From contig DATBRV010000112.1 of NCBI GenBank assembly GCA_036560145.1, positions 69,676 to 133,675 on the forward strand: a DNA stretch of 64,000 bases, given 5' to 3'. Source of the stretch: DATBRV01 sp036560145 (lineage in GTDB: Bacteria > Myxococcota_A > UBA9160 > SMWR01). Each line of letters opens with the position of its first letter. The stretch's first letter is position 1. The notes under the pieces are model-generated. The model saw nothing but the letters and a program-made list of their open reading frames with translations, made no database searches and had not been told where the DNA came from. Below, piece after piece: positions 43,647 through 53,052 of the stretch. A program made the position numbers and the translations under genes.

Positions 43647-46600
43647 GTGCACGCCGAGTCGATTCGCGAGGCGATCGACGCCGCCGTGGAAGACCGGGGA
43701 GAGCGCCCGTTCCTGCTCGCTGCGGGGGAAGCGGGAGCGATTTCGTACGCGGCGCTGGGCGAGCGGGTGCGCGGCGTCGCGGCGCGCTTGAATGAGCTCG
43801 GCGTCCTCCCCGGGGACCGCGTCGCGTTCATGCTCGAGAACGGCGTCGCCACGGCCGAGCTGTTCCTGGGAATCCTCTACGGCGGCGCGGTGGCGGCGCC
43901 GCTCGACGTGCGCGCGGGCAGCGCCGGTCTCGCGGAGGCGCTCGCGCAGACGCGCGCTCGCGTCGTGCTCGCGGACCCGGCGTACGCGGAGGCGATTCGC
44001 GGCGCAGCGGCCGCGGGCGCGCCGCTAACGCTCGTTCCGGCCCACCCCGACCAGGCGCCCGAGTGGCCCGGCGCCGACCGCGCGACATCCCGCGCGTGGG
44101 TTCGGCCGCCGCCCGCGCCCGACGACGCAGCGCTCCTCAACTTCACCTCCGGCACCACCGGGCGCCCGAAGGGCGTCCTGCACACGCAGCGCCAGGTGCT
44201 GGCGAACGCCTGGACGACGGTGGCTGCGCACGCGCTCCGGGCGGACGACCGGGCGCTCTGCGTGCTCCCGCTCTACCACGTGAATGCGCAGACCACGATC
44301 CTGCTCCCGACGCTCCTCGCCGGCGGCTCGCTGGTGCTGCCGCGCCGCTTCGACCGCGCGCGCTACTGGGACCAGGCGGTCCGCTTCGATTGCAGCTGGC
44401 TCCCGTTGGCACCGGCCATGATCGCGCAGCTGCTGGCCGCGCCAGCGGCGGCGGCGCCGCCCGCGCGGCGCGTGCGTTTCGCGCGAACCTCCTCGGCGCC
44501 GCTCGCGCCGGCGCAGCATCGCGCCTTCGAGGCCCGCTTCCGGATTCCCCTGCTCGAGATGATGGGAGCCACCGAGGCGGGCGGCATCGTCTTCGCGAAT
44601 CCGGTGCCCGAGCGGATCGGCGAGTTCGGCGAGGGCTGCCGGCGCAAGATCGGAAGCGTCGGCATTCCCTGGCGCCTCGAAGCGAACGTCGTCGATCCGG
44701 AGGGACGGGCGGTGGCGGACGGCGCGACCGGGGAGATCGCGATCCGCAGTCCACATCTCGCCGCGCAGCACCCGGCTGCGGCGAACGCCGCGCCGCTCGC
44801 GCGCACGCGGGACGGATTCCTCCTGACGGGCGACCGCGGACACCGAGACGCCGACGGCTACTTCTTCGTCACCGGCCGCGCGAAGGAGATCATCAACAAG
44901 GGCGGCCACAAGATCGCCCCGCGCGAGATCGACGAGGCGCTGGCGAGACACCCGGAGGTGTGCGACGCGGCGGCAGTCGGCGTGCCGGACCTCTGGTTCG
45001 GAGAGACGATCGTGGCCTTCGTCGTTGCGCAGCCGGGCGCCGCCTGCGACGAGGAGGCGCTGCTCGCGCACTGCGAACGCCAGCTCGGGCCGCTGCGCAC
45101 GCCCGACCGCATCGGACGCGTGGAGGCGCTGCCGCGGGGGCCGTCGGGAAAGCTACAGCGGCTCTCCCTGCGCGAGGCGGCGCTGCGGCTGCTCGCCTCC
45201 CGGCGAGCGGCGGCGCCGCGCGCGAGCCGGACGGCGGAAGCGCTCGAGCGCGAGATCGTCGGCGTCTGGGCGGAGGCGCTCGGCCGCGCGCAGGTGGATC
45301 GCGACGCGGATTTCTTCGAGCTGGGCGGCTACTCGCTGCTCGCGATCCAGGTGATGGCGCGCCTGCGCCGCAAGCGCGGCATCCAGCTCGAGCTCGGCGA
45401 TTTCTTCGCGCACCCGACGGTTGCGGGACAGGCGGCGGCCCTCGCCGCGCGCGCGGCATCGCCCACTGCCGGGGCCTGCGAACTCGCGCCGACGGCGACG
45501 ACGCCTGACGCCGACGCTCCGCTCTCCCTCGGCCAGGAGCGCCTCTGGCTCCTCGAGCGGCTGGGCACGGGAGCGCCCGCGTACAACGAGGCGACGGCCC
45601 TGCGCCTGCGCGGCACCCTGCGCGTCGAGCTGCTCGAGCGCTCGCTCCAGGCGATCCATTCCCGGCATTCCGTGTTGCGCGTCGCGATCGAGGAGCGCAA
45701 CGGCTCGCCGCGACAGCGGGTTCGGGACGACCGGCCGTTCGCGCTCGAGCGGCTCGAGCTCGGACCGGAAGCCAGCGAGCCGGACTGCGCCGAGCTGCGT
45801 GCGCTCGCGGCGCGGCGCTTCGATCTCGCATCCGACCCGCTCTTTCGCGCGACCTTGATCCGGATCGGCGAAGCCGATCACGTGCTGCTCCTGTGCGCGC
45901 ACCACATCGTCTGCGACACCTGGTCGTTCGACCTGCTCTACCGCGAGCTCTCGGCGCTCTACACCGCGCTCGCCGCCGGCGATCCCCCGTTGCTGGCGCA
46001 CCTGCCGCTCCAGTTCACGGACTTCGCGCGCTGGGAGCGGGCGCAGTCGGCGCCCAGGGACGCGGCGCTCGCCCATTGGCGCGCGCTGCTCGCGGACGCG
46101 CCGGAGACGCCCGCCCTGCGGGCCGACCGGCAGCGCCCGGACGCTCCGAGCGAGCGCGGGGCGATCGTCTCCACACGGCTCGGCCTCGCCACCACGCAGG
46201 CGCTCCAGGCGCTCGCGCAGCGCGAGGGCGCCACGTTCTTCATGCTGCTGGTGGCGCTCTGGAAGACGCTGCTGCACCGCTGGACCGCGCGCAGCGACCT
46301 GCTGCTCGGGACGCCCGTGACGCGGCGCACCCGCGGCGAGCTCGAGGCGATGATCGGCTTCTTCGTCGACACGCAGGTGTTGCGCACGGAACTCGGCGAC
46401 GATCCGGTTTTCTTGGACCTCCTCGCGCGGGTCCGGGCGGGAGTCGCGGGCGCGTGCGCGCATCCCCTTCCCTTCGAGGAGCTGGTCGCCGCGCTGCGCC
46501 CCGAACGCAGCGCCCTGCGCACGCCGTTCGTCGAGGTGATGCTCAACTATCGGGATCTGCCGCGGCCGCTCCCCGCGCTGCCGGGCCTCGCGATCGAGCC

Positions 46601-49394
46601 CCTCGCCGTCCACAACGGGTGCGCGAAGTTCGATCTCACCCTCTCGGTGGTGGCGGGAGCGTCGGGCCTCGAGACCACCGCCGAGGTTCGCGCGGATCTC
46701 TTCGAGCCCGGCACGATCGAGCGACTGCTCCGATGCTTCGAACGGCTCGCGGAGGACGTGGCCAAAGACCCCGCGCGGCGGCTCTCCGGCCTGTCGCTGG
46801 CGAGCGGGGCGGACCTGGCGGAGGCCGTCGCGCTGGGAGCCGGCCCGCGCGTCGCGTATCCGCGGGAGGCCACCATCCCGGATCTCTTCGCGTCCGCCGT
46901 CGCGCGCGCGCCGCAGGCGACCGCCGCGCGCTTCGAGAAGGCGACGCTCCGCTACGCCGAGCTGAACGCGCGGGCGAGCCAGCTCGCGAATCGGCTGCGG
47001 GAGCTCGGGGTCGGCCCCGACGTGCTGGTCGGCGTCGCGCTCGAACGCTCCCCGGAGCTGCTGATCGCGCTGCTCGGCATCCTCGCGGCCGGCGGCGCGT
47101 ACGTTCCCCTCGATCCGGCCGATCCGCCCGCGCGGCTCGGGCGCCTGATCGCCGACACGCGAGCGCCGCTGATCCTCACGCTCGAGCGACACGCGCAGGC
47201 CCTACGCGAGGCGTGTCGCCGAGCCCCGGCGGGGACGCCCGAGCCGGCGCTGCTGCGCCTCGACGCCGACGCCCGCGAGATCGACTCGCAGCCATCCGTC
47301 GCTCCCCGGTGTGAGGCGCTCACGGCCGAGCACCTCGCCTACGTCCTCTACACGTCCGGATCGACCGGCGACCCGAAGGGCGTCTGCGTGCCGCACCGCG
47401 CCGTCGTCCGCCTCGCCACGACTGCCGCGTACGCTCCGATCGGGCCCGAAGAGGTGATGCTCCAGTACGCCCCGCTCGGCTTCGACGCCTCGACCTTCGA
47501 GATCTGGGGTGCGCTGCTCTCGGGCGCGAGCCTCGCCGTGTTTCCGCCGCGGCTGGCCTCGCTCGACGAGCTCGGACGCTTCATCGAGGCGTCCGGCGTC
47601 ACGACGCTCTGGCTGACGGCGGGGCTCTTCCAGCAGATGGTCGAGACGCAGCTCCCCCGGCTGCACGGCGTGCGCCAGCTCCTCGCGGGGGGCGACGTGC
47701 TCTCGCCGGCCCACGTTCGAAAGCTCCGCGAGGAGCTGCCCGATCTCCGGCTGGTGAACGGCTATGGCCCGACGGAGGCCACCGTCTTCAGCTGCTGCCA
47801 CGTGGTGGGCGACGCCGCCGCGATCGGCGCGCGCGTCCCGATCGGACGCCCGATCGCGAACGCCGAGGTCCAGATTTTCGACGCGGCGCGCCGCCCGGTT
47901 CCGATCGGCGTGGCGGGCGAGCTCTACATCGGCGGCGACGGACTCGCGCGAGGCTACCTGCGCGCTCCCGCGCAGGACGCCGAGCGCTTCGTCCCCCACC
48001 CCTTCGCTCCCGGCGAGCGTCTCTACCGGAGCGGCGACCTCGCGTGCTGGCGGGCGGACGGCGCGCTCGACTTCCTCGGCCGCAGCGACGCGCAGGTGAA
48101 GGTGCGCGGCCATCGCATCGAGCCGGCCGAGATCGAGGCCGCGCTGCTGGCGCATCCCGCGGTGCGCGAGGCCGCCGTGGTGGCGCGCGGAGGCGATGCC
48201 GCGGCGAAGGAGCTGGCGGCGTTCGTGGTGAGCGCAGCCGCCGGCGAAGAGGGGGAGCTGCGCGGGTTCCTCGCGGCGCGCCTGCCCGCGCGGCTGGTGC
48301 CGAATCGGATCGTGCGCCTGCCCGCGCTCCCGCTCACCTCGAACGGAAAGCTCGACCGCCGAGCGCTCGCGAGCTTCGCGCCCGCGCGCAGCGCCGAGTT
48401 CGAGTTCGTCCCCCCGCGCAGCGACGTCGAGGAGCAGATCGCGAAGCTCTTCGAGGCCGCGCTCGGAATCCCGCAGGTCGGCGCCCACGACGATTTCTTC
48501 GCGCTCGGCGGCCACTCGCTGCTCGCCGTGCGCGTGCACGCGCGCCTCAACCGGATCCTCGGGAGCGATCTCCCGCTCGCCGCGTTCTTCCAGTCTTCGA
48601 CGGTCGCCGGCCTCGCGCGGGCGCTGGGCGAGGCCGCGCCCGACGCGGCGCGCGCGACCGTGATCACCCTCGCTGCCAGGGGCGTCCGCGCGCCGCTATT
48701 CTGTGTTCACGGCACGACGGGATTCCGGAAGCTCTCCCGGCATCTCGGCCCCGACCAGCCGATCCATGGTCTGGCACAGGGCTTCGACGATGGCCGGCTC
48801 GCGACCGGGATCGAGGGCATCGCCGCGCGCTACCTGGAGGGCCTGCGCAGCTTGCAGGGCAAGGGCCCCTACGCCCTGATCGGATACTCGCTGGGAGGTC
48901 TGATCGCGCTCGAGATGGCGCGGCGCCTGCGGGCGGAGGGCGAGGAGATCCGCCTGCTCGCGCTCGTCGATCCCTCGAAGCTTCGCAGCCCGCGCCCCTC
49001 CCGCAACACGGGTTTGCGCTTGCGGCGCCGCGGGCGGCGCCGGCGAACGCTGCCGCAGCGCGCGCGCCTGGATCTGCTCCGCCTCGCGGCGTCCCTCTAC
49101 GCGATGCTGCGCCGGCCGCTCCCGCCGCGCCTGCGCGAGCCGTTTCTGGAGGAGGTGGTGTTCGGGCGCGTCTACCGGCGCGCGGCGCGCGCCTACCAGC
49201 CGTCCGCGTATCCCGGGCGGATCCTGCTCTTCGCCTCCGAGCAGCGGACGCCCGGGTTCGAGGCGGCGTGGGCGCGCATCGCCGAAGGGGGAATCGAGGT
49301 GCACCGGATTCCGGGAGGCCACCTCGAGCTGATGGGCGAGGCGGCGATCCGGGCGGTCGCCGAGCAGCTCGCGCCGCGCCTCGACCTCTCCTAG
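43647..49394 (+). CDS. Dimodular nonribosomal peptide synthetase (A-T-C-A-T-TE)
   Basis: A 1915-aa synthetase starting at GTG 43647 with GGAGG 6 nt upstream. Domains: acyl-CoA-ligase-like adenylation (residues ~1-505; FTSGTTGRPKG), carrier 1 (Ser563 in GGYSLL), condensation (~620-1040; HHIVCDTW at 752-759), adenylation 2 (~1080-1560; YTSGSTGDPKG at 1235), carrier 2 (Ser1624 in GGHSLL) and thioesterase (~1680-1915; Ser1748 in GYSLGG). The A2 specificity residues read D-A-F-W-L-G-G-V-F, close to Val-type codes. The first domain resembles a carboxylic-acid ligase more than a classic amino-acid A domain, so the product could be an acyl-Val-like compound. No MbtH gene is adjacent. Confidence 0.93.
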   Translation: MHAESIREAIDAAVEDRGERPFLLAAGEAGAISYAALGERVRGVAARLNELGVLPGDRVAFMLENGVATAELFLGILYGGAVAAPLDVRAGSAGLAEALAQTRARVVLADPAYAEAIRGAAAAGAPLTLVPAHPDQAPEWPGADRATSRAWVRPPPAPDDAALLNFTSGTTGRPKGVLHTQRQVLANAWTTVAAHALRADDRALCVLPLYHVNAQTTILLPTLLAGGSLVLPRRFDRARYWDQAVRFDCSWLPLAPAMIAQLLAAPAAAAPPARRVRFARTSSAPLAPAQHRAFEARFRIPLLEMMGATEAGGIVFANPVPERIGEFGEGCRRKIGSVGIPWRLEANVVDPEGRAVADGATGEIAIRSPHLAAQHPAAANAAPLARTRDGFLLTGDRGHRDADGYFFVTGRAKEIINKGGHKIAPREIDEALARHPEVCDAAAVGVPDLWFGETIVAFVVAQPGAACDEEALLAHCERQLGPLRTPDRIGRVEALPRGPSGKLQRLSLREAALRLLASRRAAAPRASRTAEALEREIVGVWAEALGRAQVDRDADFFELGGYSLLAIQVMARLRRKRGIQLELGDFFAHPTVAGQAAALAARAASPTAGACELAPTATTPDADAPLSLGQERLWLLERLGTGAPAYNEATALRLRGTLRVELLERSLQAIHSRHSVLRVAIEERNGSPRQRVRDDRPFALERLELGPEASEPDCAELRALAARRFDLASDPLFRATLIRIGEADHVLLLCAHHIVCDTWSFDLLYRELSALYTALAAGDPPLLAHLPLQFTDFARWERAQSAPRDAALAHWRALLADAPETPALRADRQRPDAPSERGAIVSTRLGLATTQALQALAQREGATFFMLLVALWKTLLHRWTARSDLLLGTPVTRRTRGELEAMIGFFVDTQVLRTELGDDPVFLDLLARVRAGVAGACAHPLPFEELVAALRPERSALRTPFVEVMLNYRDLPRPLPALPGLAIEPLAVHNGCAKFDLTLSVVAGASGLETTAEVRADLFEPGTIERLLRCFERLAEDVAKDPARRLSGLSLASGADLAEAVALGAGPRVAYPREATIPDLFASAVARAPQATAARFEKATLRYAELNARASQLANRLRELGVGPDVLVGVALERSPELLIALLGILAAGGAYVPLDPADPPARLGRLIADTRAPLILTLERHAQALREACRRAPAGTPEPALLRLDADAREIDSQPSVAPRCEALTAEHLAYVLYTSGSTGDPKGVCVPHRAVVRLATTAAYAPIGPEEVMLQYAPLGFDASTFEIWGALLSGASLAVFPPRLASLDELGRFIEASGVTTLWLTAGLFQQMVETQLPRLHGVRQLLAGGDVLSPAHVRKLREELPDLRLVNGYGPTEATVFSCCHVVGDAAAIGARVPIGRPIANAEVQIFDAARRPVPIGVAGELYIGGDGLARGYLRAPAQDAERFVPHPFAPGERLYRSGDLACWRADGALDFLGRSDAQVKVRGHRIEPAEIEAALLAHPAVREAAVVARGGDAAAKELAAFVVSAAAGEEGELRGFLAARLPARLVPNRIVRLPALPLTSNGKLDRRALASFAPARSAEFEFVPPRSDVEEQIAKLFEAALGIPQVGAHDDFFALGGHSLLAVRVHARLNRILGSDLPLAAFFQSSTVAGLARALGEAAPDAARATVITLAARGVRAPLFCVHGTTGFRKLSRHLGPDQPIHGLAQGFDDGRLATGIEGIAARYLEGLRSLQGKGPYALIGYSLGGLIALEMARRLRAEGEEIRLLALVDPSKLRSPRPSRNTGLRLRRRGRRRRTLPQRARLDLLRLAASLYAMLRRPLPPRLREPFLEEVVFGRVYRRAARAYQPSAYPGRILLFASEQRTPGFEAAWARIAEGGIEVHRIPGGHLELMGEAAIRAVAEQLAPRLDLS

Positions 49395-49400
49395 CCCGGG

Positions 49401-49883
49401 CTACTCCGCGTCGCGGAAGGCCAGGCCGCAGCTCGCGCACTCGGGCGCGGCCAGGTCGGCCGGCTCGCCGCAGGCGGGACAGAGGCCGTCTTCGGCCGCG
49501 CCCACCGCGAAGTCCTCGGGCACGTCCGGAATCTGGGAGCGCAGGTGCTGGGCGTCGAGGCGCGCCGCGGCGTCCCGTTCCTCCGGCAGCACGAACACGC
49601 TGCAGAGCTGCGCGTCGGCGGGGACCCCGGTGACCTGGACGGAATCGTCCTCGAGCTCGACACGGTGCGCGATGCCGGCCTCGGCCAGCAGGTCCGAGAA
49701 GCTGCGCGCCCAGGCCAGGGTCGCCGTGCGCACGCGCAGGAGATCCGAGGTGGGCGGCAGCTCCTCCCGAACCGGAAGCGATTCGCCCGCGAGGACCAGC
49801 GTGACGCCGCAGTCCGCGCAGACCAGCACGCTGTGGACGTATTCCTCACGGCACTCGGGGCAGTATCGGGGCGGCAGCGTCAT
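49401..49883 (-). CDS. Double zinc-ribbon protein with DUF2007-like core
   Basis: A 160-aa protein with an N-terminal knuckle pair (CPEC...CADCG, residues ~8-26), a DUF2007-like signal-transducing-type core (RVRTATLAWARSFSDLLAEAGIAHRVELEDDSVQVTG...VFVLPEERDAAARL), and a C-terminal second pair (CPACGEPADLAAPECASCG). Two separate zinc sites flank one ACT-like core. It is convergent with the NRPS gene and divergent from the LLM gene. Function unknown. Confidence 0.75.
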   Translation of the reverse strand: MTLPPRYCPECREEYVHSVLVCADCGVTLVLAGESLPVREELPPTSDLLRVRTATLAWARSFSDLLAEAGIAHRVELEDDSVQVTGVPADAQLCSVFVLPEERDAAARLDAQHLRSQIPDVPEDFAVGAAEDGLCPACGEPADLAAPECASCGLAFRDAE

Positions 49884-49982
49884 GTTCGCCTCGGGCGCCA
49901 GCATACGCGAGGTCGGGCGGCGCGTCGCTTGACCCGCCCGGACCCCTACCCCAGCATCTGATTCCCCGTCGAGGAGGGCGCC

Positions 49983-51233
49983 GTGAAGCTGCTCTGGTTC
50001 CATCTGATGCCCTACACGGATCTCCCCGACGACTTCAAGCAGAAGCACAACTCGGTCTGGGTCGACATCGACTCCCGCCTCTTCGACCCGCGCAAGGCGC
50101 ACCTGCTCTACAACGAGTTCATGGACGAGCTCGAGCACGCCGCCGAGCTCGGCTTCCACGGGATCTGCGTCAACGAGCACCACTCGAACGCCTATGGGCT
50201 GATGCCCTCGCCAAACCTGATTGCGGCGAGCCTCGCGCGGCGCACGCGCGACGCGGCGATCGTGGTGATGGGCAATTCGCTCGCGCTCTACAACCCGCCG
50301 ACGCGCGTCGCCGAGGAAATGGCGATGATCGACTGCATCTCCGGCGGGCGCCTGGTCGCGGGCTTCCCGGTCGGAACGCCGATGGACACCTGCTACGCCT
50401 ACAGCCAGAACCCGAGCCAGCTCCGCCAGCGCTACCACGAGGCGCACGATCTGATCCTGCGCGCCTGGCAGGATCCCGATCCCTTCACCTGGAACGGCCG
50501 CTTCCACAAGCTTCGCTACGTGAACGTCTGGCCGCGGCCGGTGCAGAAGCCACACCCGCCGGTGTGGATCCCGGGCGGCGGCTCGATCGAGACCTGGCGC
50601 TGGTGCGCCGAGCGCGACTACGTGTACTCCTATCTCTCCTACTTCGGATACAAGAACGGCGAAGCCACCATGAAGGGCTTCTGGGAGGAGATGAAGCGGC
50701 TCGGCAAGGACGCCAACCCCTATCGCGCCGGCTTCCTCCAGTTCGTGGGCGTGGCCGAGACGCGCGAGGAGGCGCTCGCTCTCTACCGCGAGCCGGCGGA
50801 GTATTTCTACGGCCGCTGCCTCCACCTCGACCCGCGCTACGCGCTGGCGCCCGGCTATTCGAGCGAGGCGACGCAGCGCGCGCGCGTACGCTCGGCGGTG
50901 GCCGACGCGGCGGCGCGCTCGCGCGGCGAGGGGTCCGGGCAGGCGACCGGCTTCGATGCGATCGTCGACCAGGGCTACGTGATCGTGGGCTCCCCGGACG
51001 AGGTGGCCGAGCAGCTGCGCCGGGTGGCCACGAACCTCAACGTCGGCCACCTGATGCTGCTGCTCCAGTTCGGCAACATGAGCCGACAGCTCACCCAGCA
51101 CAACAGCGAGCTGTTCGCGAAGCGCGTGCTGCCCCAGCTCGAGTCCCTCTTCGACGACGAGTGGGAGGATCGCTGGTGGCCGCGCGCGCTCCCCGCGGAG
51201 GAGGCCGCGCGCCCGCGCGAGCTGCGATCGTGA
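49983..51233 (+). CDS. LLM-class flavin-dependent oxidoreductase (luciferase-like monooxygenase)
   Basis: A 416-aa TIM-barrel flavin oxidoreductase. Luciferase-family blocks include ICVNEHHSNAYGLMPSPNLIAASLARRT, VVMGNSLALYNPPTRVAEEMAMIDCISGGRLVAGFPVGT, RYHEAHDLILRAW and KPHPPVWIPGGGS. The C-terminal half has GYVIVGSPDEVAEQL. It uses FMN or F420 and likely O2 or a hydride acceptor; which is not determinable. GTG start at 49983 follows AGGAGG. It is coupled by GTGA to an alpha/beta hydrolase, and the pair may tailor the NRPS product or break down an aromatic/aliphatic compound. Confidence 0.9.
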   Translation: MKLLWFHLMPYTDLPDDFKQKHNSVWVDIDSRLFDPRKAHLLYNEFMDELEHAAELGFHGICVNEHHSNAYGLMPSPNLIAASLARRTRDAAIVVMGNSLALYNPPTRVAEEMAMIDCISGGRLVAGFPVGTPMDTCYAYSQNPSQLRQRYHEAHDLILRAWQDPDPFTWNGRFHKLRYVNVWPRPVQKPHPPVWIPGGGSIETWRWCAERDYVYSYLSYFGYKNGEATMKGFWEEMKRLGKDANPYRAGFLQFVGVAETREEALALYREPAEYFYGRCLHLDPRYALAPGYSSEATQRARVRSAVADAAARSRGEGSGQATGFDAIVDQGYVIVGSPDEVAEQLRRVATNLNVGHLMLLLQFGNMSRQLTQHNSELFAKRVLPQLESLFDDEWEDRWWPRALPAEEAARPRELRS

Positions 51234-52009
51234 GCGGTCCGAGCGAGCGACACGTCCAGGTGAACGGGCGGCGCTGCCGCGTCTGGGAGAAGGGCGAAGG
51301 CGAGCCGCTCGGGTTCCTGGGCGGGCTGCGCGGACTCCCGCGCTGGCCGCGATGCCTCGACCTGCTCGCGGAGCGACGCCGCGTGATCGCTCCCTCGCTT
51401 CCCGGCCAGCCGGGGGCCGCCAGCTTCGACGAGCTCGACGATCTGCCGGACTGGGTGACGGCGAGCCTCGACCTGCTGGAGGCGAGCGGCCTCGACGGCG
51501 CCGACCTGATCGGCGCCTCGCTGGGCGCGACGCTCGCCGCCGAGGTGGCGGCGTTCTCGCGCACCAGCGTGCGGCGCCTGGTGCTGATCGCGCCCTTCGG
51601 GCTCTTCGACGAGCGCGCGCCGGTCAAGGACCTCTGGGCGACGCGGCCGGACGAGCTTCCCGCGCTGCTCTCGACGCGCCCCGCCGAGCTGGCGGCCTTC
51701 CTGGCGCCGCCGGCGGGCGCGGACGCCGTCGAGTGGTCGATCCTGATGGCGCGCGCGAACGAGGCCGCGGCACGTCTTCTCTGGCCGCTGGGAGAGCTGG
51801 GGCTGCGCAAGCGGCTGCACCGGATCCAGGCGCCGACGCTCGTGCTCTGGGGCGCCGAGGACCGCATCCTGCCGCCGAGCTACGCCAAAAAGTTCGGCTC
51901 GGCGCTGGGCGGTTGGGTCGAGGTGCGCGAGATCGCGGACGCCGGACACCTGGTCGAGCTCGACCAACCGGACGCGACGGCCGCCGCGATCCTCGGCTTC
52001 CTCTCGTGA
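51230..52009 (+). CDS. Alpha/beta hydrolase
   Basis: A 259-aa hydrolase coupled to the LLM gene by a GTGA overlap. The nucleophile elbow GASLGA (serine), the acid in LWGAEDRILP and the base in DAGHLVEL form a complete triad. The N terminus lacks the usual HG oxyanion motif; FLGGLRGLPRWP takes its place, which is an oddity. Its partner is the LLM monooxygenase, as in Baeyer-Villiger or ring-cleavage pathways. The substrate is unknown. Confidence 0.86.
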   Translation: MSGPSERHVQVNGRRCRVWEKGEGEPLGFLGGLRGLPRWPRCLDLLAERRRVIAPSLPGQPGAASFDELDDLPDWVTASLDLLEASGLDGADLIGASLGATLAAEVAAFSRTSVRRLVLIAPFGLFDERAPVKDLWATRPDELPALLSTRPAELAAFLAPPAGADAVEWSILMARANEAAARLLWPLGELGLRKRLHRIQAPTLVLWGAEDRILPPSYAKKFGSALGGWVEVREIADAGHLVELDQPDATAAAILGFLS

Positions 52010-52041
52010 CGCCGCGGCCGCGTTAGGCGACCCCGCCCGGC

Positions 52042-52992
52042 ATGCGCGCGCTCAGCTTCGATGGAACCCGCGTCGCCGTCCGCGACGTCCCGCGCCCCCA
52101 GGTCGACGAAGCGAGCGCGCTGGTGCGCGTGTCGCTCGCGGGCGTCTGCAACACCGACATCGAGCTGGTGAAGGGCTACATGGGCTTTCGCGGCGTGCTG
52201 GGCCACGAGTTCGTGGGGACGGTCGCCGAGGGCCCCGCTTCGCTGCTGGGCGAGCGCGTGGTCGGGGAGATCAACTTCGCGTGCGGCGTCTGCACGCACT
52301 GCACCGCCGGCCTCTCGCGCCACTGCCCGTCGCGCGACGTGATGGGCATCCTGCGCGCGGACGGGGCCTTCGCCGAGTTCGTGCGCGTGCCGATCGCGAA
52401 CCTGCACCCGGTGCCCGCCGGCGTGCCCGACGAGATCGCCGTCTTCGCGGAGCCGCTCGCCGCGGCCTTCGAGATCCTCGAGCAGGTGCGCGTCGAGCCG
52501 GGCACGGATTGCATCGTGCTCGGCGACGGAAAGCTCGGCTTGCTGGCGGCGCAGGTGCTGCAAGCCGCCGGCGCGGACGTGCTCGTGGTGGGGCGGCATC
52601 CGGAGAAGCTCGCGGTGCTGCGCCGGCGCGGCATCAAGACTCGTCTGGCATCGGACGCTCCGCTCGGGCCGGCGTCGCTGGTGGTCGAGGCGACCGGCAC
52701 GGCGCTGGGCTTCGCGCGCGCCGTGGCCGCGCTGCGGCCGCGCGGGACGCTGGTGCTGAAGAGCACCCACGCCGAGCAGGCGCCCGTCGATCTCGCGCCG
52801 CTCGTGATCCACGAGCTGCACGTGATCGGCTCGCGCTGCGGGCCCTTTCCGCCGGCCCTGCGCGCGCTCGAGACGGACGCCGTCGACGTGCGCTCGCTGA
52901 TCCACGCGCGCGTTCCGCTCGCCCGCGCCGACGAGGCGTTGCGAATGGCCGCCGAGCCGGGCGTGCTCAAGGTGCTGATCGAGGCCGGTTAG
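52042..52992 (+). CDS. Zinc-dependent alcohol dehydrogenase (MDR family)
   Basis: A 316-aa medium-chain dehydrogenase. GVCNTDIELVKGYMGFRGVLGHEFVGTV supplies the catalytic zinc Cys and His/Glu. The structural-zinc loop FACGVCTHCTAGLSRHC has four cysteines. The Rossmann motif is CIVLGDGKLGLLAAQVLQ, where the first Gly of the usual GxGxxG is replaced in part (GDGKLG). It is slightly short for the family. It follows the hydrolase with a 32-nt gap and may be in the same operon. Confidence 0.9.
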   Translation: MRALSFDGTRVAVRDVPRPQVDEASALVRVSLAGVCNTDIELVKGYMGFRGVLGHEFVGTVAEGPASLLGERVVGEINFACGVCTHCTAGLSRHCPSRDVMGILRADGAFAEFVRVPIANLHPVPAGVPDEIAVFAEPLAAAFEILEQVRVEPGTDCIVLGDGKLGLLAAQVLQAAGADVLVVGRHPEKLAVLRRRGIKTRLASDAPLGPASLVVEATGTALGFARAVAALRPRGTLVLKSTHAEQAPVDLAPLVIHELHVIGSRCGPFPPALRALETDAVDVRSLIHARVPLARADEALRMAAEPGVLKVLIEAG

Positions 52993-53052
52993 CGCGCCCC
53001 GGCGGGCTGGATACCCTCCGGACTCGAGCCGGGGGGCGAGCTGTCCGAGGAG

